A program made the translations under genes and the position numbers. From JBFLVN01 sp040758475 (GTDB lineage Bacteria > JAGRBM01), in contig JBFLVN010000002.1 of the NCBI GenBank assembly GCA_040758475.1, positions 1-42,634 of the forward strand: a DNA stretch of 42,634 nt, written 5' to 3'. Positions 15,245 to 24,255 of the stretch are shown here, one piece after another. Each line of letters opens with the position of its first letter. Position 1 is the first letter of the stretch. Below the pieces are notes generated by a model. The model was given only the letters and a program-made list of their open reading frames with translations, ran no database searches and was not told the origin of the DNA.

Positions 15245-18200
15245 ATGGGCCGCCAAGCCCTCACCACAAGGCGCTTTTTTGCGCCGCTGGCGCTGGCCTT
15301 GCTTTTGGGGGCTTGTGCCGGGCTGCTTCCTTCTTTTACAGCCCAGACAGGGTGGCGGGATTCTTTTCCCAAGAAAATCCCGGAGGCCCCCACTCCCTTG
15401 CCGGAGCGCCTCGTCGAACCCCTTCCCGTGACATTCGACGCGGCCGGTCACCTGGATCCTCTCGTCAATGAAAAAACCGGGCTTCTCCTCTACGCCTCCG
15501 ACCGGGGCGGGAATTGGGACCTTTGGGCAAGGCCGCTCATAAGCGGGCTCCCCCGGCTGCTCACCGATTGGCCTTCCCGCGAGACGGCGCCAGCCCTCTC
15601 TCCGGACGCAGAGCATCTTGTTTTCGTCTCGAACCGTCACGATCCGCAAGGCGATATCTACCGGGTTTCCATCGAGAATGGGACGCAGGAACGGGGGGAT
15701 GCGAAACCGGTAAGGCTTCCTAGGCCCCGTACGGAGGAAGCTTCGCCTCTGTGGCTTTCGGACAAGGAAATTCTTTTCACTTCGCTGCACGGCGGAACCT
15801 GGAAGCTCTTTCGTTACAACTGGGAAGAGTCAGGAGCCGGCCCGGGAGAAATAACCATGCCCCCGGTTTCGGACCACGAAGTCCGGATGCCTGCCCTTGC
15901 ACCTGCTCTTTCAAAAAATTCCCCTCGGGTGATCGCCTTTATCGCCCGGAGCGAAGAAGGCCCTTCTGGTCTTTACGTCTCATCACTTCCGGAAAAGGAC
16001 GCAGAACTCAAGGCCGTGCGGGTCTTCTCCGGCGCTCCTATCGAGAGCTATCCAGCTTGGGGAGAGATTGAAGAGGGGAATTGGGCCTGGCTCTATTACG
16101 CCCGTTATCTGGATGACACCAACCTGGACGGCCTCGTGACGCCAGAGGACAATTCTTCGCTTTGGCGCGTGCGGGTGAGCCTCATTCCCGGATCGGCCGG
16201 CCCCCTTGGCGAACCCGAACCGCTGACGGGCGGTGGTGGATACGATTTTTCTCCCAAGCCTTCAGAAGCGGGGCTTTATTTCATCCGTCAGGAGCAGGGG
16301 CGGGTGGGGATTTACCGCCTTCCTTTGGGAGGAAGGGCTGCCGGGCTCGAAGCTTCTGCTGCCCAGCTTTCCGCAATCCTCGAATGGGAAGCCCCTTACA
16401 GCCGGTTGCTGGCTCTCCGGTGGATTGCCGCCCAAGCAGGCCGGAGCGGAGAGCGTTCCCTTGCCGCGCGGGCCCGGTATGAGATCGCCGGAATTTTTGA
16501 AGAAATCGGCAACTTGGCTGCCGCTCTTTCAATGCACGGGAAATTAGTGGAGGAGGATGCGCCCGGTGTTTCGGCCCTCTCCAAACTAGCCATTGTACGC
16601 CTCGAATCCCGCGTCCTGGCCGCGGCGTCCCTCGGAAAAGACCGGAACCGGATCGTGGCGGAGGAAATCGCCTCCTATGAAACGAGGCTGCGGGAAGCAG
16701 CACAGGAAAGCAGCAAAGGAGGGGAACGCCTCCTGGCGCAAGCCCTCTTTGAACTCGCCCGCATCGAGCTCGATTTCGGATTTCCCGTAAGAGCGCTCGA
16801 TCGCATTTCAGAGATCGAGAAAAAGTATTCGAGCGAGCGTCCGGTCCTTGCCCATGCACGCCTCTTCCGGGCGGAAGTCTTCGCATCCCGGGGGAACCGG
16901 CCGGCGTTCCAAGAGGTGATCCTGGGCGTTCTGCGGGATTTTTCAGGAGAGACGCAGGTCGTCGCGGGTGCCATCCGGCGTCTTCTTTCCGAGACGGCGA
17001 GGCTCTATCCCGATATTCCAGACCGCATCGAAGCTTTCCGCCGGCTGACCGATGAATTCGCGGATGTCCCCCGGCTTTCAACAGCAGCCTCGCTCGAACT
17101 CGCCCGGCTTTACGAAGAAGCGGGCCGGTTATCGGCGGCGCGGCGGGAGTACGAGCACTTGCTCCGCGATCCCTCCCTGCTGCCGGAAGAGCGATTTTCC
17201 GCAGTCACAGGGCTTTCATTGGTATTGGCTTCCGAAGGGGAGCCCGATGCCGCTTTGCAAGCTTTGTCCGATGTGAAGGTGCCGGAAGGGGATATATCCC
17301 GCCTGGAGGCGCTTTTGCGGGAATGGGCGGCCCGCCTCTTGGAAGCGGCGGACCGGGCGCGCCGGGCAGGGCACCCTGCCGAGGCTCTGCGAATTTACGA
17401 AGCCATCGCTGCCCGTGTGCCAGAAGTGCCGGAAGCCCATTATGGCCGGATCGAATTGACGGAAAATCCTTCTTCCCTTTCGGGGGAATATGCCGCGAAG
17501 CTTCGGGATCATCCGGCCACGGCGCACTACGCCCTCGCATTGATCGTGCTTCGCAAAGACGGTACGCCGGACCTTTCCGACATCCTCTCCGATCACGTGG
17601 TTCCAGCCATCGTGCTGGACCCCGGTATCCCCGCGTTCCACCATCTCAAGGGATACATCCACGAAATCAGCGAGACCGTCTACGGCCGCCAGAAGGGAGC
17701 CGGCGGGCTCGAAGAGGCCATCGACGCGTATCGAAGTGCCCTCTACCTCGTTGGAAACGACGGCCGCCAGAAAGCCCGGCGGCAGGAACTCCTGCTCGCC
17801 CTCGCGAACGCTTATTTCAGTTTTCCCACCCCCAACCATTCCGAAGCCTGGCGGTATTACAAGGAATGGCTTGCTTCGGGAGGAAGCACGGACGATCCCC
17901 AGCGGAAACTTCTTCTCGAAGAACGCATGGCCCGATCCGCTTTCCATTCGGGCGAACTCGACTCGGCCATCGCCCATGCGGCCCGCGGGGCTGAAATTGC
18001 CCGCGGGCTTGGGCTTTTGTCGAGGCGTCTTAAGCTTCTCGAATACGAAGCCTTCTGCCTTCAGGAGAAAGGCGAGTACGGTCATGCGGCCGAACGCCTG
18101 GAGCAAACCCTTTTGGAAGGAGCGCGGCGGCTGGACAAGCCGAGCCGGGCCCGCCTTCACAGGAGTCTTGCCTACAACCGGTACCGCTTGGGGAGGGAGG

Positions 18201-21200
18201 AAGAGGCCCTGGGGGACTTGCAGGAAGCGCGGGATCTCCTGGCGGCTTCGGGAGGGGCATCCTACGGACGCGGCCGCTGGGACGACAAAGTGCGAAAGCG
18301 CCTTGGCCTCACTCCTCAAGGGGAATTGGCGGTCAATTTCACTTACGAAGGCCGCGTTCTCGAAGAAATGGGCGATGTCCGAGCGGCGGTGGACGCTCAG
18401 CGGGAAAAGATCGCTCTTCTCGCCGATCCGGGGAAGAAAGGCGGGGAAGATCAACTCCAGTTCTGGGAACGCCGTTCGATCGGATGGAACCGGATCGGCC
18501 GCCTCGAGTACGAACGGGCCGTTTCGGAAGACGCCCGCCAGGCCCTCGAAGCTTCTCTAGAGGAAGCGCGCCTGGCCGTTCAATTGCGCGGCAAGGGGCT
18601 GGCGGCGGAAGGGCTCGCGCGTCTTTCGATGGAACTCAAAGCCGGCGGGTCTTCAACCCCGGAAGGGGTGGACGCGCTTCTCTCGGAAGCCATCCGCGAT
18701 CTCGATGACCTCCGCCAATCGGGAGGAAAACCCGATCTTCTCGTTCTAGCGCGGCTCTATCATGCGCGGGCACTCCTGCGTGTTTCTGTACGGGGACAAA
18801 AGGAGAAGAATGGGATCGGGTGGCTTGATCCTTTAGAGGATTTCGCCGCGGCGGAGCGGATGCTCCTGCTCGCGGAACGCCAAGGGATGCGGGGGCTTTC
18901 GGGCCTTCGCATCTCCATCGGCTTGAACGAGGCCGCTGCTTTGGAGCGCCTGGGGTTCTCGGCTCTGGCATTAGAAAAGACGAGGGAATCCGCGTCGGGA
19001 GCCAGGCGATTCCGGCTCCCGTGTCTTGAAATGATCGCTGATTTCTCGCTCGTACCTTTTGATCCCGAGGCCCTCGAACGGGCCCATGGGAAGGCGCTCG
19101 ACTTGCCGCCCGCCCTCTGCCGGGAAGTTTCTCCCCATCAATTGCGCCGGTTCCATACCGCCCTCTACGAAGCGCTTCTCGAAAAAACGGGCGATCCCGC
19201 CGAGAGCCTTGCTTTGGTGGAGGAGAAGGCCCAGTTAGATCTGGCGGTGATTACCGGCGGCCCGGGAATTGCCTTTGGCGAGCCGCTCGAACAAGAGGCG
19301 TGGAGCCGCGCCCGGATGGCTTTGGATCAGGCGGAGGCGGCCCTTGCCGCTGTTCAGGAGTTCAAGTTTGTCGAAGGCTCCCTGGAGAGTGAGCGGGCGC
19401 TTGCGGTTCTTCAAGAGAGCGCGGACAAAACCATCAAAGAATCGGGTAGTGCCTGGATGCGCCTTTTCTCCGATTACCCTTCTCTTGCGCGCCTTCTTCT
19501 CCCTTCTGTTCCAAAGACTGCTCAGATAGCAGAAGCCCTCGGAAACGCGGCTTTGCTTCGCGTGAAACGATCGGGAGATAAAATTCTCGTTTGGCGTGTG
19601 GATTCCAAGAGCGTCGAACGATTCGATTCTTCCCTGCCGCCGGAATTGGATGGGCTCGTGAACGCGTGGCGGGTTTCCGGCCGGGCGACCGATGGCGATT
19701 GGGCGGACCTTCGGCGCTGGTGGAGCATGCTCCTCGCCCCTGTTCGTGAAGGGCTCGGCCACTCGCTCTACATCATCGCCGATGACGATTTGGCGGTTCT
19801 CCCCTGGGGCGAAGTGGGGGACGTATTGGGCGCAAAGCCTCCAGCCGTGGCGCAGGCGGGATCGCTCGCCCACCTGTGGGCCGTCCACGAGCGGCGGAAT
19901 GGGAACAAGCGTCGCGGGATTCTAGTGGCCCAGACGGACGCGGCTTCGGATGAAGACTTGAACGCTCCTTGGCTCGTCTCGTTCCACGAAAAACTGGCCC
20001 AGCGAATTACGGGGCTTCGCGGTTTTTATTTCCGGGACAACGGCCGCGAAGAGTTCGTCAAGACGATCCGGGATGCCGGTAGCCAGCAACACTTCATTCA
20101 CGTCTTTTCCGAGCTTTCATTCGCCAGGGGTCTTCCCCTCCAAACGAGCCTTTCTTTTCCATCTCCACCATTGGAAGGAGCCCTCCCGGATCTTTCCCTC
20201 CGTGCATGGACGGAACTCTCGGCTCAGGCGAACGTAGCCGTTTTCGAGAACGCAACAGGGGAATTTTCGGGGGAAGGCCTTTCGGCCTTCGCTTATTTCT
20301 CAGCCCTTGCCGGGATACCGAGTGTGGTCATGCAACGGGTTTCCACGAGCAGGGTACCGCCACCGGAAGAACTTTCGTTCTATCTCTCTGTTTACGATGC
20401 CCTCGTTCCGGACAAAGAAGGAAAATATCTTCCCGTGGGGGAAGCGCTCCTTCGGGCCCGGTCTTCTTCGAAGGCGCCTGGCGATGTGCGCCTTCTCGGG
20501 CATTTGGGGCTTGCCTCTGAAGAAGCCCTCTCCATCGCTCAGAAGGAATTGAATCGCTTTGCCGGCAGCGCGGTGCAGGCGGCCCAGGCGGGGGATTTCG
20601 GAAAGGCGGCCCGTTTCGCCCAGCGGGCCGTGCAGTTCATGGACGTGGTGGGCGTTCCCGACCAGCCCCTTTCGCAGATGCTCAGCGTGGCGGCGACGAC
20701 GCTCAAGAAATCGAACCAACTCGAAGGGGCCATCGCCTACGAAGACCGGCAGGCAAAACTCCTCGAGCGCGCGGGCGCCTTGCCCGCCCTGGTGCAAGCG
20801 CTCTTTTTCCTGGGGAAAGACCTCTCCCAACTCGGCCGCCACGAGGAAGCCCAGAGTGCCTTGGGCCGGGCGGTCGAATTCGCCCGGAAGCTCGGCAAGA
20901 AGGATTTCGAAATCATCGTCCTCTCGGAACTCGCCCGCTCGCTGGAGTTGGGGGGGAAACCCGTTGAGGCCATGGCCCGGTACGGCGAAGCCCTGGCTTT
21001 GGCAAGTGAAACGGGCGACAAGATTTCCGCCGAAGAGCTTGAATACAACGCCGGGCGAGTTGCCCACGAGCGGCTGGGCGACGAATCCTTGGCCGAGAAA
21101 CACCTCTCAGCGGCTTTGAGTATTGCCGAATCCCTGGGCAAGGGGGCGGAGCGGAACGCGGCGAGAGACGCCCTTACCCTCTCACTTACGCAGTTGTCCC

Positions 21201-23251
21201 GGGGCCGTTTCCGGGCTGCTTTGGAGGTTCTTGAAAAGCTTCTTCCTCTGGCCGGGCGTTTGGGGGACAAGGCCCTGGAAGCCCAGGGGCTCGTTTACCG
21301 GGGGGCCGCCCTTCGGGAGACAGGGCGCCTTCGGGAGGCCCTCTCCGATCTCAAGCAGGCGGAAAGGCTTGCGGGAGAAGCCAAGGTGCAGGCCGTCCTG
21401 GCCGACGCTTCTTCGGCGGCTTCGCTCGTCCTCCTCGATTTAGGCCAGACGGGCGAAGCCAGGGAAAAGGCTCAAAAGGCTCTCGATTTATCGGACAATG
21501 ATTTCGCCCGGGCGGCGGCGTCTCACAATCTGGCCCTCGTCTATCTGGAGGCCGGGGATTTCGGGGCTGCGCGGGAACTAGCAGCCAAGGCGCTCGACCT
21601 TGCCCGCAAACGAAACGCCGCGGCCGCGGAAGCCGATGAGCTATTTCTCCTGGCCGGCATCGGACGGGGGGAAGGAAGAGACCGGAGACGGGTTCTCGAA
21701 GAACTGGCATCGGTCTGCGAGAAATACATGGCGGCTGGGCTTCTCGTCCGCGGCCTTGAATGCCGTGTGGCATTTCTCGAATGGGGCGGAGAGCTTCCAG
21801 ATACGGCGGGACTCGAAAGGGCGGTGGGGGAACTTCAGCGCCAAGACCTTCTCGCCCGGCTTTATTTCCTGCGCGGTGATTTCCAAAAAGCGGCGGAAGC
21901 TTTTCTTCTTGCGGAGCCTTCTTCCGCTCGTTGGCAAGAACGCCGTGGCTTCGATCCGGAAAGGGGCATGAGCGCGGCGCGGGAGGCGGTTTTCGGCCTC
22001 GCCAAGGAAGGGAAAATCGAGGAAGCCCATTCCTTGTGGGAGCTTTCTCGCGCCGCGCGCCGCCGGGCGCTCTTGGCCCTGGAATCGCCGCGCCTTTCCC
22101 GGGAACGGGGTGGCCCGCTCGTGGAAAAACTCTTCACCCTCTGGGCCGAGGCGCGGAATGAAGCCTCTCCCCAGGAACTTGCCGCTCTCCGTGGTCAAGC
22201 GGATGCCGCCGCGCTGGAACTTCAAAAACTCCATCCCGAAACCCACGCGCTTCTTTTTTCTTCAGGCAATTCCCCCGTCCTTCGCCAGAAGGAGCTTGGC
22301 GATGGAGAAATCCTTCTGGACTTTGTTGCCGGCAGGGAACGCACTTTCGTTTTTGCTTTGAGTGCCGCTGCTCCAGAAGGGTTTTGGGTGGAGGAAGGAT
22401 CGAAGAACCTCGGGCAAAGGGCCAAAGCCTTCCGGGAGATCGTTGCCTCTTTCGGCCGCTACGAGGAAGAAAGAAAACAGCTGTTTGAGAAATTACTCGC
22501 GCCCGCTTTCAAGGACGGCATCCAGCGCTTTGTCGTTATCTCGGACGAACAGCTTGCTGGTCTTCTTTTTGAAGCACTGATTCCGGATTCTTTTTCTGTT
22601 TCCCTTTCGCGTCTTGCGAGCCTCGCCCTTCCCCTCCGGCGGGGAAGAACTTCCTTTCCGGGCCTCGCCATCGCGGTCTTCGGTGATTTTCCTGCTGAAT
22701 CGTTTGCGGGAGCCCTTCCCCCTCCCGTCCGGCAGCGGCCTTCGCCTTCGCAGCGGGCCCTTTGGGATAAGGAAATTCTCGGCCTTGCACGGGCGTCCGG
22801 GATTTTTCAGTACCAGCGGGCAGGCGATGTCTCGGAGAAAGGCCCCGTTCTTCCGGGTGCTACTACTCTCGCCATTCATTGCGCTTCCGCGGCTTCTGGG
22901 AACCCAGTCTCGCAGACGCGTTGTGGCGGGAAAGAAGGCTTTCTGCTGGCAAGCATTGAAGGGTTGGATCGCCCTCCCGTGCTTCTGGGGCTTCCCGGGC
23001 TTGCGGAACTCTCTTCCCAAGAGGTTTACGAGTTATCCCTTTGGGGCGAGTGGATGACGGAAGGCGCAGCGGCCGTATTCGGCGCAGGACGCCATCCCGT
23101 CGCCGGGGCCAGGTTCGCCAAATACTTCTACGGGGGCCTTTCTCGAAAATCGCCCCTGTCATCTTTCGTTGACGCCAGGGGCCAAGTACGTGAAATCTTT
23201 GGGCATCCAGCCTATTGGGCAGGGTTTTTCTACCAAGGCCCTCTCGACTAG
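15245..23251 (+). CDS. Giant lipoprotein: TolB-like propeller, TPR, CHAT, TPR, CHAT
   Basis: Predicted 2668 residues. ATG 15245 lies one base after the previous stop, with AAGGAAAG upstream, and opens a lipoprotein signal (LGAC, Cys24). Residues ~60-380 are TolB/WD40-like propeller strands (YASDRGGNWDLWARPL, FVSNRHDPQGDIYRV, FTSLHGGTWKLFRYN). Residues ~390-1200 are TPR-like helices. A first CHAT domain spans ~1445-1755: His1619 is kept (FIHVF), but the usual ACETG site reads ENATG, with Asn1669 where Cys is expected. TPRs resume at ~1772-2285. A second CHAT domain spans ~2353-2668: His2545 is kept (AIHCAS), the Cys site reads LLGLPGLAE (about 2580-2588), and the typical HPAYWAGF ending is present. 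Both CHAT units therefore look protease-dead. By inference it is a periplasmic scaffold or sensor. The order suggests duplication of a TPR-CHAT unit. Confidence 0.85.
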   Translation: MGRQALTTRRFFAPLALALLLGACAGLLPSFTAQTGWRDSFPKKIPEAPTPLPERLVEPLPVTFDAAGHLDPLVNEKTGLLLYASDRGGNWDLWARPLISGLPRLLTDWPSRETAPALSPDAEHLVFVSNRHDPQGDIYRVSIENGTQERGDAKPVRLPRPRTEEASPLWLSDKEILFTSLHGGTWKLFRYNWEESGAGPGEITMPPVSDHEVRMPALAPALSKNSPRVIAFIARSEEGPSGLYVSSLPEKDAELKAVRVFSGAPIESYPAWGEIEEGNWAWLYYARYLDDTNLDGLVTPEDNSSLWRVRVSLIPGSAGPLGEPEPLTGGGGYDFSPKPSEAGLYFIRQEQGRVGIYRLPLGGRAAGLEASAAQLSAILEWEAPYSRLLALRWIAAQAGRSGERSLAARARYEIAGIFEEIGNLAAALSMHGKLVEEDAPGVSALSKLAIVRLESRVLAAASLGKDRNRIVAEEIASYETRLREAAQESSKGGERLLAQALFELARIELDFGFPVRALDRISEIEKKYSSERPVLAHARLFRAEVFASRGNRPAFQEVILGVLRDFSGETQVVAGAIRRLLSETARLYPDIPDRIEAFRRLTDEFADVPRLSTAASLELARLYEEAGRLSAARREYEHLLRDPSLLPEERFSAVTGLSLVLASEGEPDAALQALSDVKVPEGDISRLEALLREWAARLLEAADRARRAGHPAEALRIYEAIAARVPEVPEAHYGRIELTENPSSLSGEYAAKLRDHPATAHYALALIVLRKDGTPDLSDILSDHVVPAIVLDPGIPAFHHLKGYIHEISETVYGRQKGAGGLEEAIDAYRSALYLVGNDGRQKARRQELLLALANAYFSFPTPNHSEAWRYYKEWLASGGSTDDPQRKLLLEERMARSAFHSGELDSAIAHAARGAEIARGLGLLSRRLKLLEYEAFCLQEKGEYGHAAERLEQTLLEGARRLDKPSRARLHRSLAYNRYRLGREEEALGDLQEARDLLAASGGASYGRGRWDDKVRKRLGLTPQGELAVNFTYEGRVLEEMGDVRAAVDAQREKIALLADPGKKGGEDQLQFWERRSIGWNRIGRLEYERAVSEDARQALEASLEEARLAVQLRGKGLAAEGLARLSMELKAGGSSTPEGVDALLSEAIRDLDDLRQSGGKPDLLVLARLYHARALLRVSVRGQKEKNGIGWLDPLEDFAAAERMLLLAERQGMRGLSGLRISIGLNEAAALERLGFSALALEKTRESASGARRFRLPCLEMIADFSLVPFDPEALERAHGKALDLPPALCREVSPHQLRRFHTALYEALLEKTGDPAESLALVEEKAQLDLAVITGGPGIAFGEPLEQEAWSRARMALDQAEAALAAVQEFKFVEGSLESERALAVLQESADKTIKESGSAWMRLFSDYPSLARLLLPSVPKTAQIAEALGNAALLRVKRSGDKILVWRVDSKSVERFDSSLPPELDGLVNAWRVSGRATDGDWADLRRWWSMLLAPVREGLGHSLYIIADDDLAVLPWGEVGDVLGAKPPAVAQAGSLAHLWAVHERRNGNKRRGILVAQTDAASDEDLNAPWLVSFHEKLAQRITGLRGFYFRDNGREEFVKTIRDAGSQQHFIHVFSELSFARGLPLQTSLSFPSPPLEGALPDLSLRAWTELSAQANVAVFENATGEFSGEGLSAFAYFSALAGIPSVVMQRVSTSRVPPPEELSFYLSVYDALVPDKEGKYLPVGEALLRARSSSKAPGDVRLLGHLGLASEEALSIAQKELNRFAGSAVQAAQAGDFGKAARFAQRAVQFMDVVGVPDQPLSQMLSVAATTLKKSNQLEGAIAYEDRQAKLLERAGALPALVQALFFLGKDLSQLGRHEEAQSALGRAVEFARKLGKKDFEIIVLSELARSLELGGKPVEAMARYGEALALASETGDKISAEELEYNAGRVAHERLGDESLAEKHLSAALSIAESLGKGAERNAARDALTLSLTQLSRGRFRAALEVLEKLLPLAGRLGDKALEAQGLVYRGAALRETGRLREALSDLKQAERLAGEAKVQAVLADASSAASLVLLDLGQTGEAREKAQKALDLSDNDFARAAASHNLALVYLEAGDFGAARELAAKALDLARKRNAAAAEADELFLLAGIGRGEGRDRRRVLEELASVCEKYMAAGLLVRGLECRVAFLEWGGELPDTAGLERAVGELQRQDLLARLYFLRGDFQKAAEAFLLAEPSSARWQERRGFDPERGMSAAREAVFGLAKEGKIEEAHSLWELSRAARRRALLALESPRLSRERGGPLVEKLFTLWAEARNEASPQELAALRGQADAAALELQKLHPETHALLFSSGNSPVLRQKELGDGEILLDFVAGRERTFVFALSAAAPEGFWVEEGSKNLGQRAKAFREIVASFGRYEEERKQLFEKLLAPAFKDGIQRFVVISDEQLAGLLFEALIPDSFSVSLSRLASLALPLRRGRTSFPGLAIAVFGDFPAESFAGALPPPVRQRPSPSQRALWDKEILGLARASGIFQYQRAGDVSEKGPVLPGATTLAIHCASAASGNPVSQTRCGGKEGFLLASIEGLDRPPVLLGLPGLAELSSQEVYELSLWGEWMTEGAAAVFGAGRHPVAGARFAKYFYGGLSRKSPLSSFVDARGQVREIFGHPAYWAGFFYQGPLD

Positions 23252-23289
23252 ATTGGAAAATTAAGGCCGGGAGCGAAGGAATTTTTCCC

Positions 23290-24246
23290 ATGACTCTCCG
23301 AAATCTTTTCAAGCGCAGCCTCGTTTTCACTGGTTCAGCGGCAGTATTGCTCTCGGCTTCCGATTGGGCCGGACGCGCGGCGAACCTCGCCCGCGCGGCT
23401 GAAAGCACCGGCAAGAAGGGCCTCGTCACTTATGTCGAGGGACAGGCCCAGCACCGGGCAGGAGAAAAGAGTTGGGACCCGCTCCAGACGAACGAAGGCG
23501 TCGAGAGCGGCGAAACAGTCCAGACCAAGCGCAAGACACGCGCCGAGATCGAACTCGATCCGGCCAAGGTCGTGCGCCTCGATGAAAACACGATCGTTGA
23601 TCTCGTGAAACTCTTCGAAGAAGAGCAACAGAAGAAAGCCGTTACCCTGGAAGTCGACCAGGGGCAGGTCTGGTCCCAGCTCGCCTCGCTCGGCGGGGAC
23701 GAGTCCTTCAAGATTTCTTCGCCGCTGGCGGCCGCCTCCGTGCGCGGCACGGTTTTCAATTTCGGCGTCGGTTCCAGTGGCAAGTCCACCCAGGTGGACG
23801 TCTTCTCGGGTTCCGTCGAAGTTTACAATCCCTTCCCCACGCAGAAGTACACGCCCGGCATGCCGGGCGGGTTCCAGGCTCCCCGGCAGGTGCAGGGCCC
23901 CCAGCAGGTGGCTGGTCCCAAGGAAGTGAGCCTCGAAGAGTGGTACTACATCGTCCGCGAGATGCAGCGGATCCGCATTACCCAGGGGCAGACCCAGTTC
24001 GACGTGCAAGACATCCCAGCCGATGAAAAAGCGGGTTCCTGGCGGAAGTGGAACGAAGAGCGCGACCGGCTCCGTGCGGCCCGCATGGGCCACCGGCCAA
24101 TCTCGGAACCCCCGCCCCCTACGCCACCAGCTCCCGAAACTCCAGCGGCACCGCAGGTTCCTTCGGCCCCTGAAGCGCCGGCCGCTCCGATGCCCGAAAC
24201 TCCGGCTCAGCAGCCGCCTGCGCCGGAAGCTCCAGCGGGCCAGTAA
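23290..24246 (+). CDS. Exported FecR-domain protein (copy 2)
   Basis: Predicted 318-residue protein. ATG 23290 is chosen because GCGAAGGA lies upstream and a signal-like hydrophobic segment follows (cleavage perhaps near ARAAE, residue ~36). Residues ~43-185 form a FecR domain (GLVTYVEGQAQHR, RAEIELDPAKVVRLDENTIV, FKISSPLAAASVRGTVFNF). The segment GPQQVAGPKEVSLEEW, a WNEERD helix and a long Pro/Glu/Ala tail repeat the layout of the FecR protein at 10133, so the two are paralogues. It begins 38 bases after the giant CHAT gene and closes the envelope locus; the convergent SulP gene ends nine bases further on. The Pro-rich tail may span or contact peptidoglycan. Function is otherwise unknown. 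Confidence 0.85.
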   Translation: MTLRNLFKRSLVFTGSAAVLLSASDWAGRAANLARAAESTGKKGLVTYVEGQAQHRAGEKSWDPLQTNEGVESGETVQTKRKTRAEIELDPAKVVRLDENTIVDLVKLFEEEQQKKAVTLEVDQGQVWSQLASLGGDESFKISSPLAAASVRGTVFNFGVGSSGKSTQVDVFSGSVEVYNPFPTQKYTPGMPGGFQAPRQVQGPQQVAGPKEVSLEEWYYIVREMQRIRITQGQTQFDVQDIPADEKAGSWRKWNEERDRLRAARMGHRPISEPPPPTPPAPETPAAPQVPSAPEAPAAPMPETPAQQPPAPEAPAGQ

Positions 24247-24255
24247 CTTTCTTAT

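Noticed and set aside
15245..23251. CRISPR-linked TPR-CHAT (Craspase-type) or other defence protease
   Set aside because: No CRISPR array or cas gene is seen, the protein is exported as a lipoprotein, and the catalytic cysteine seems absent in both domains.
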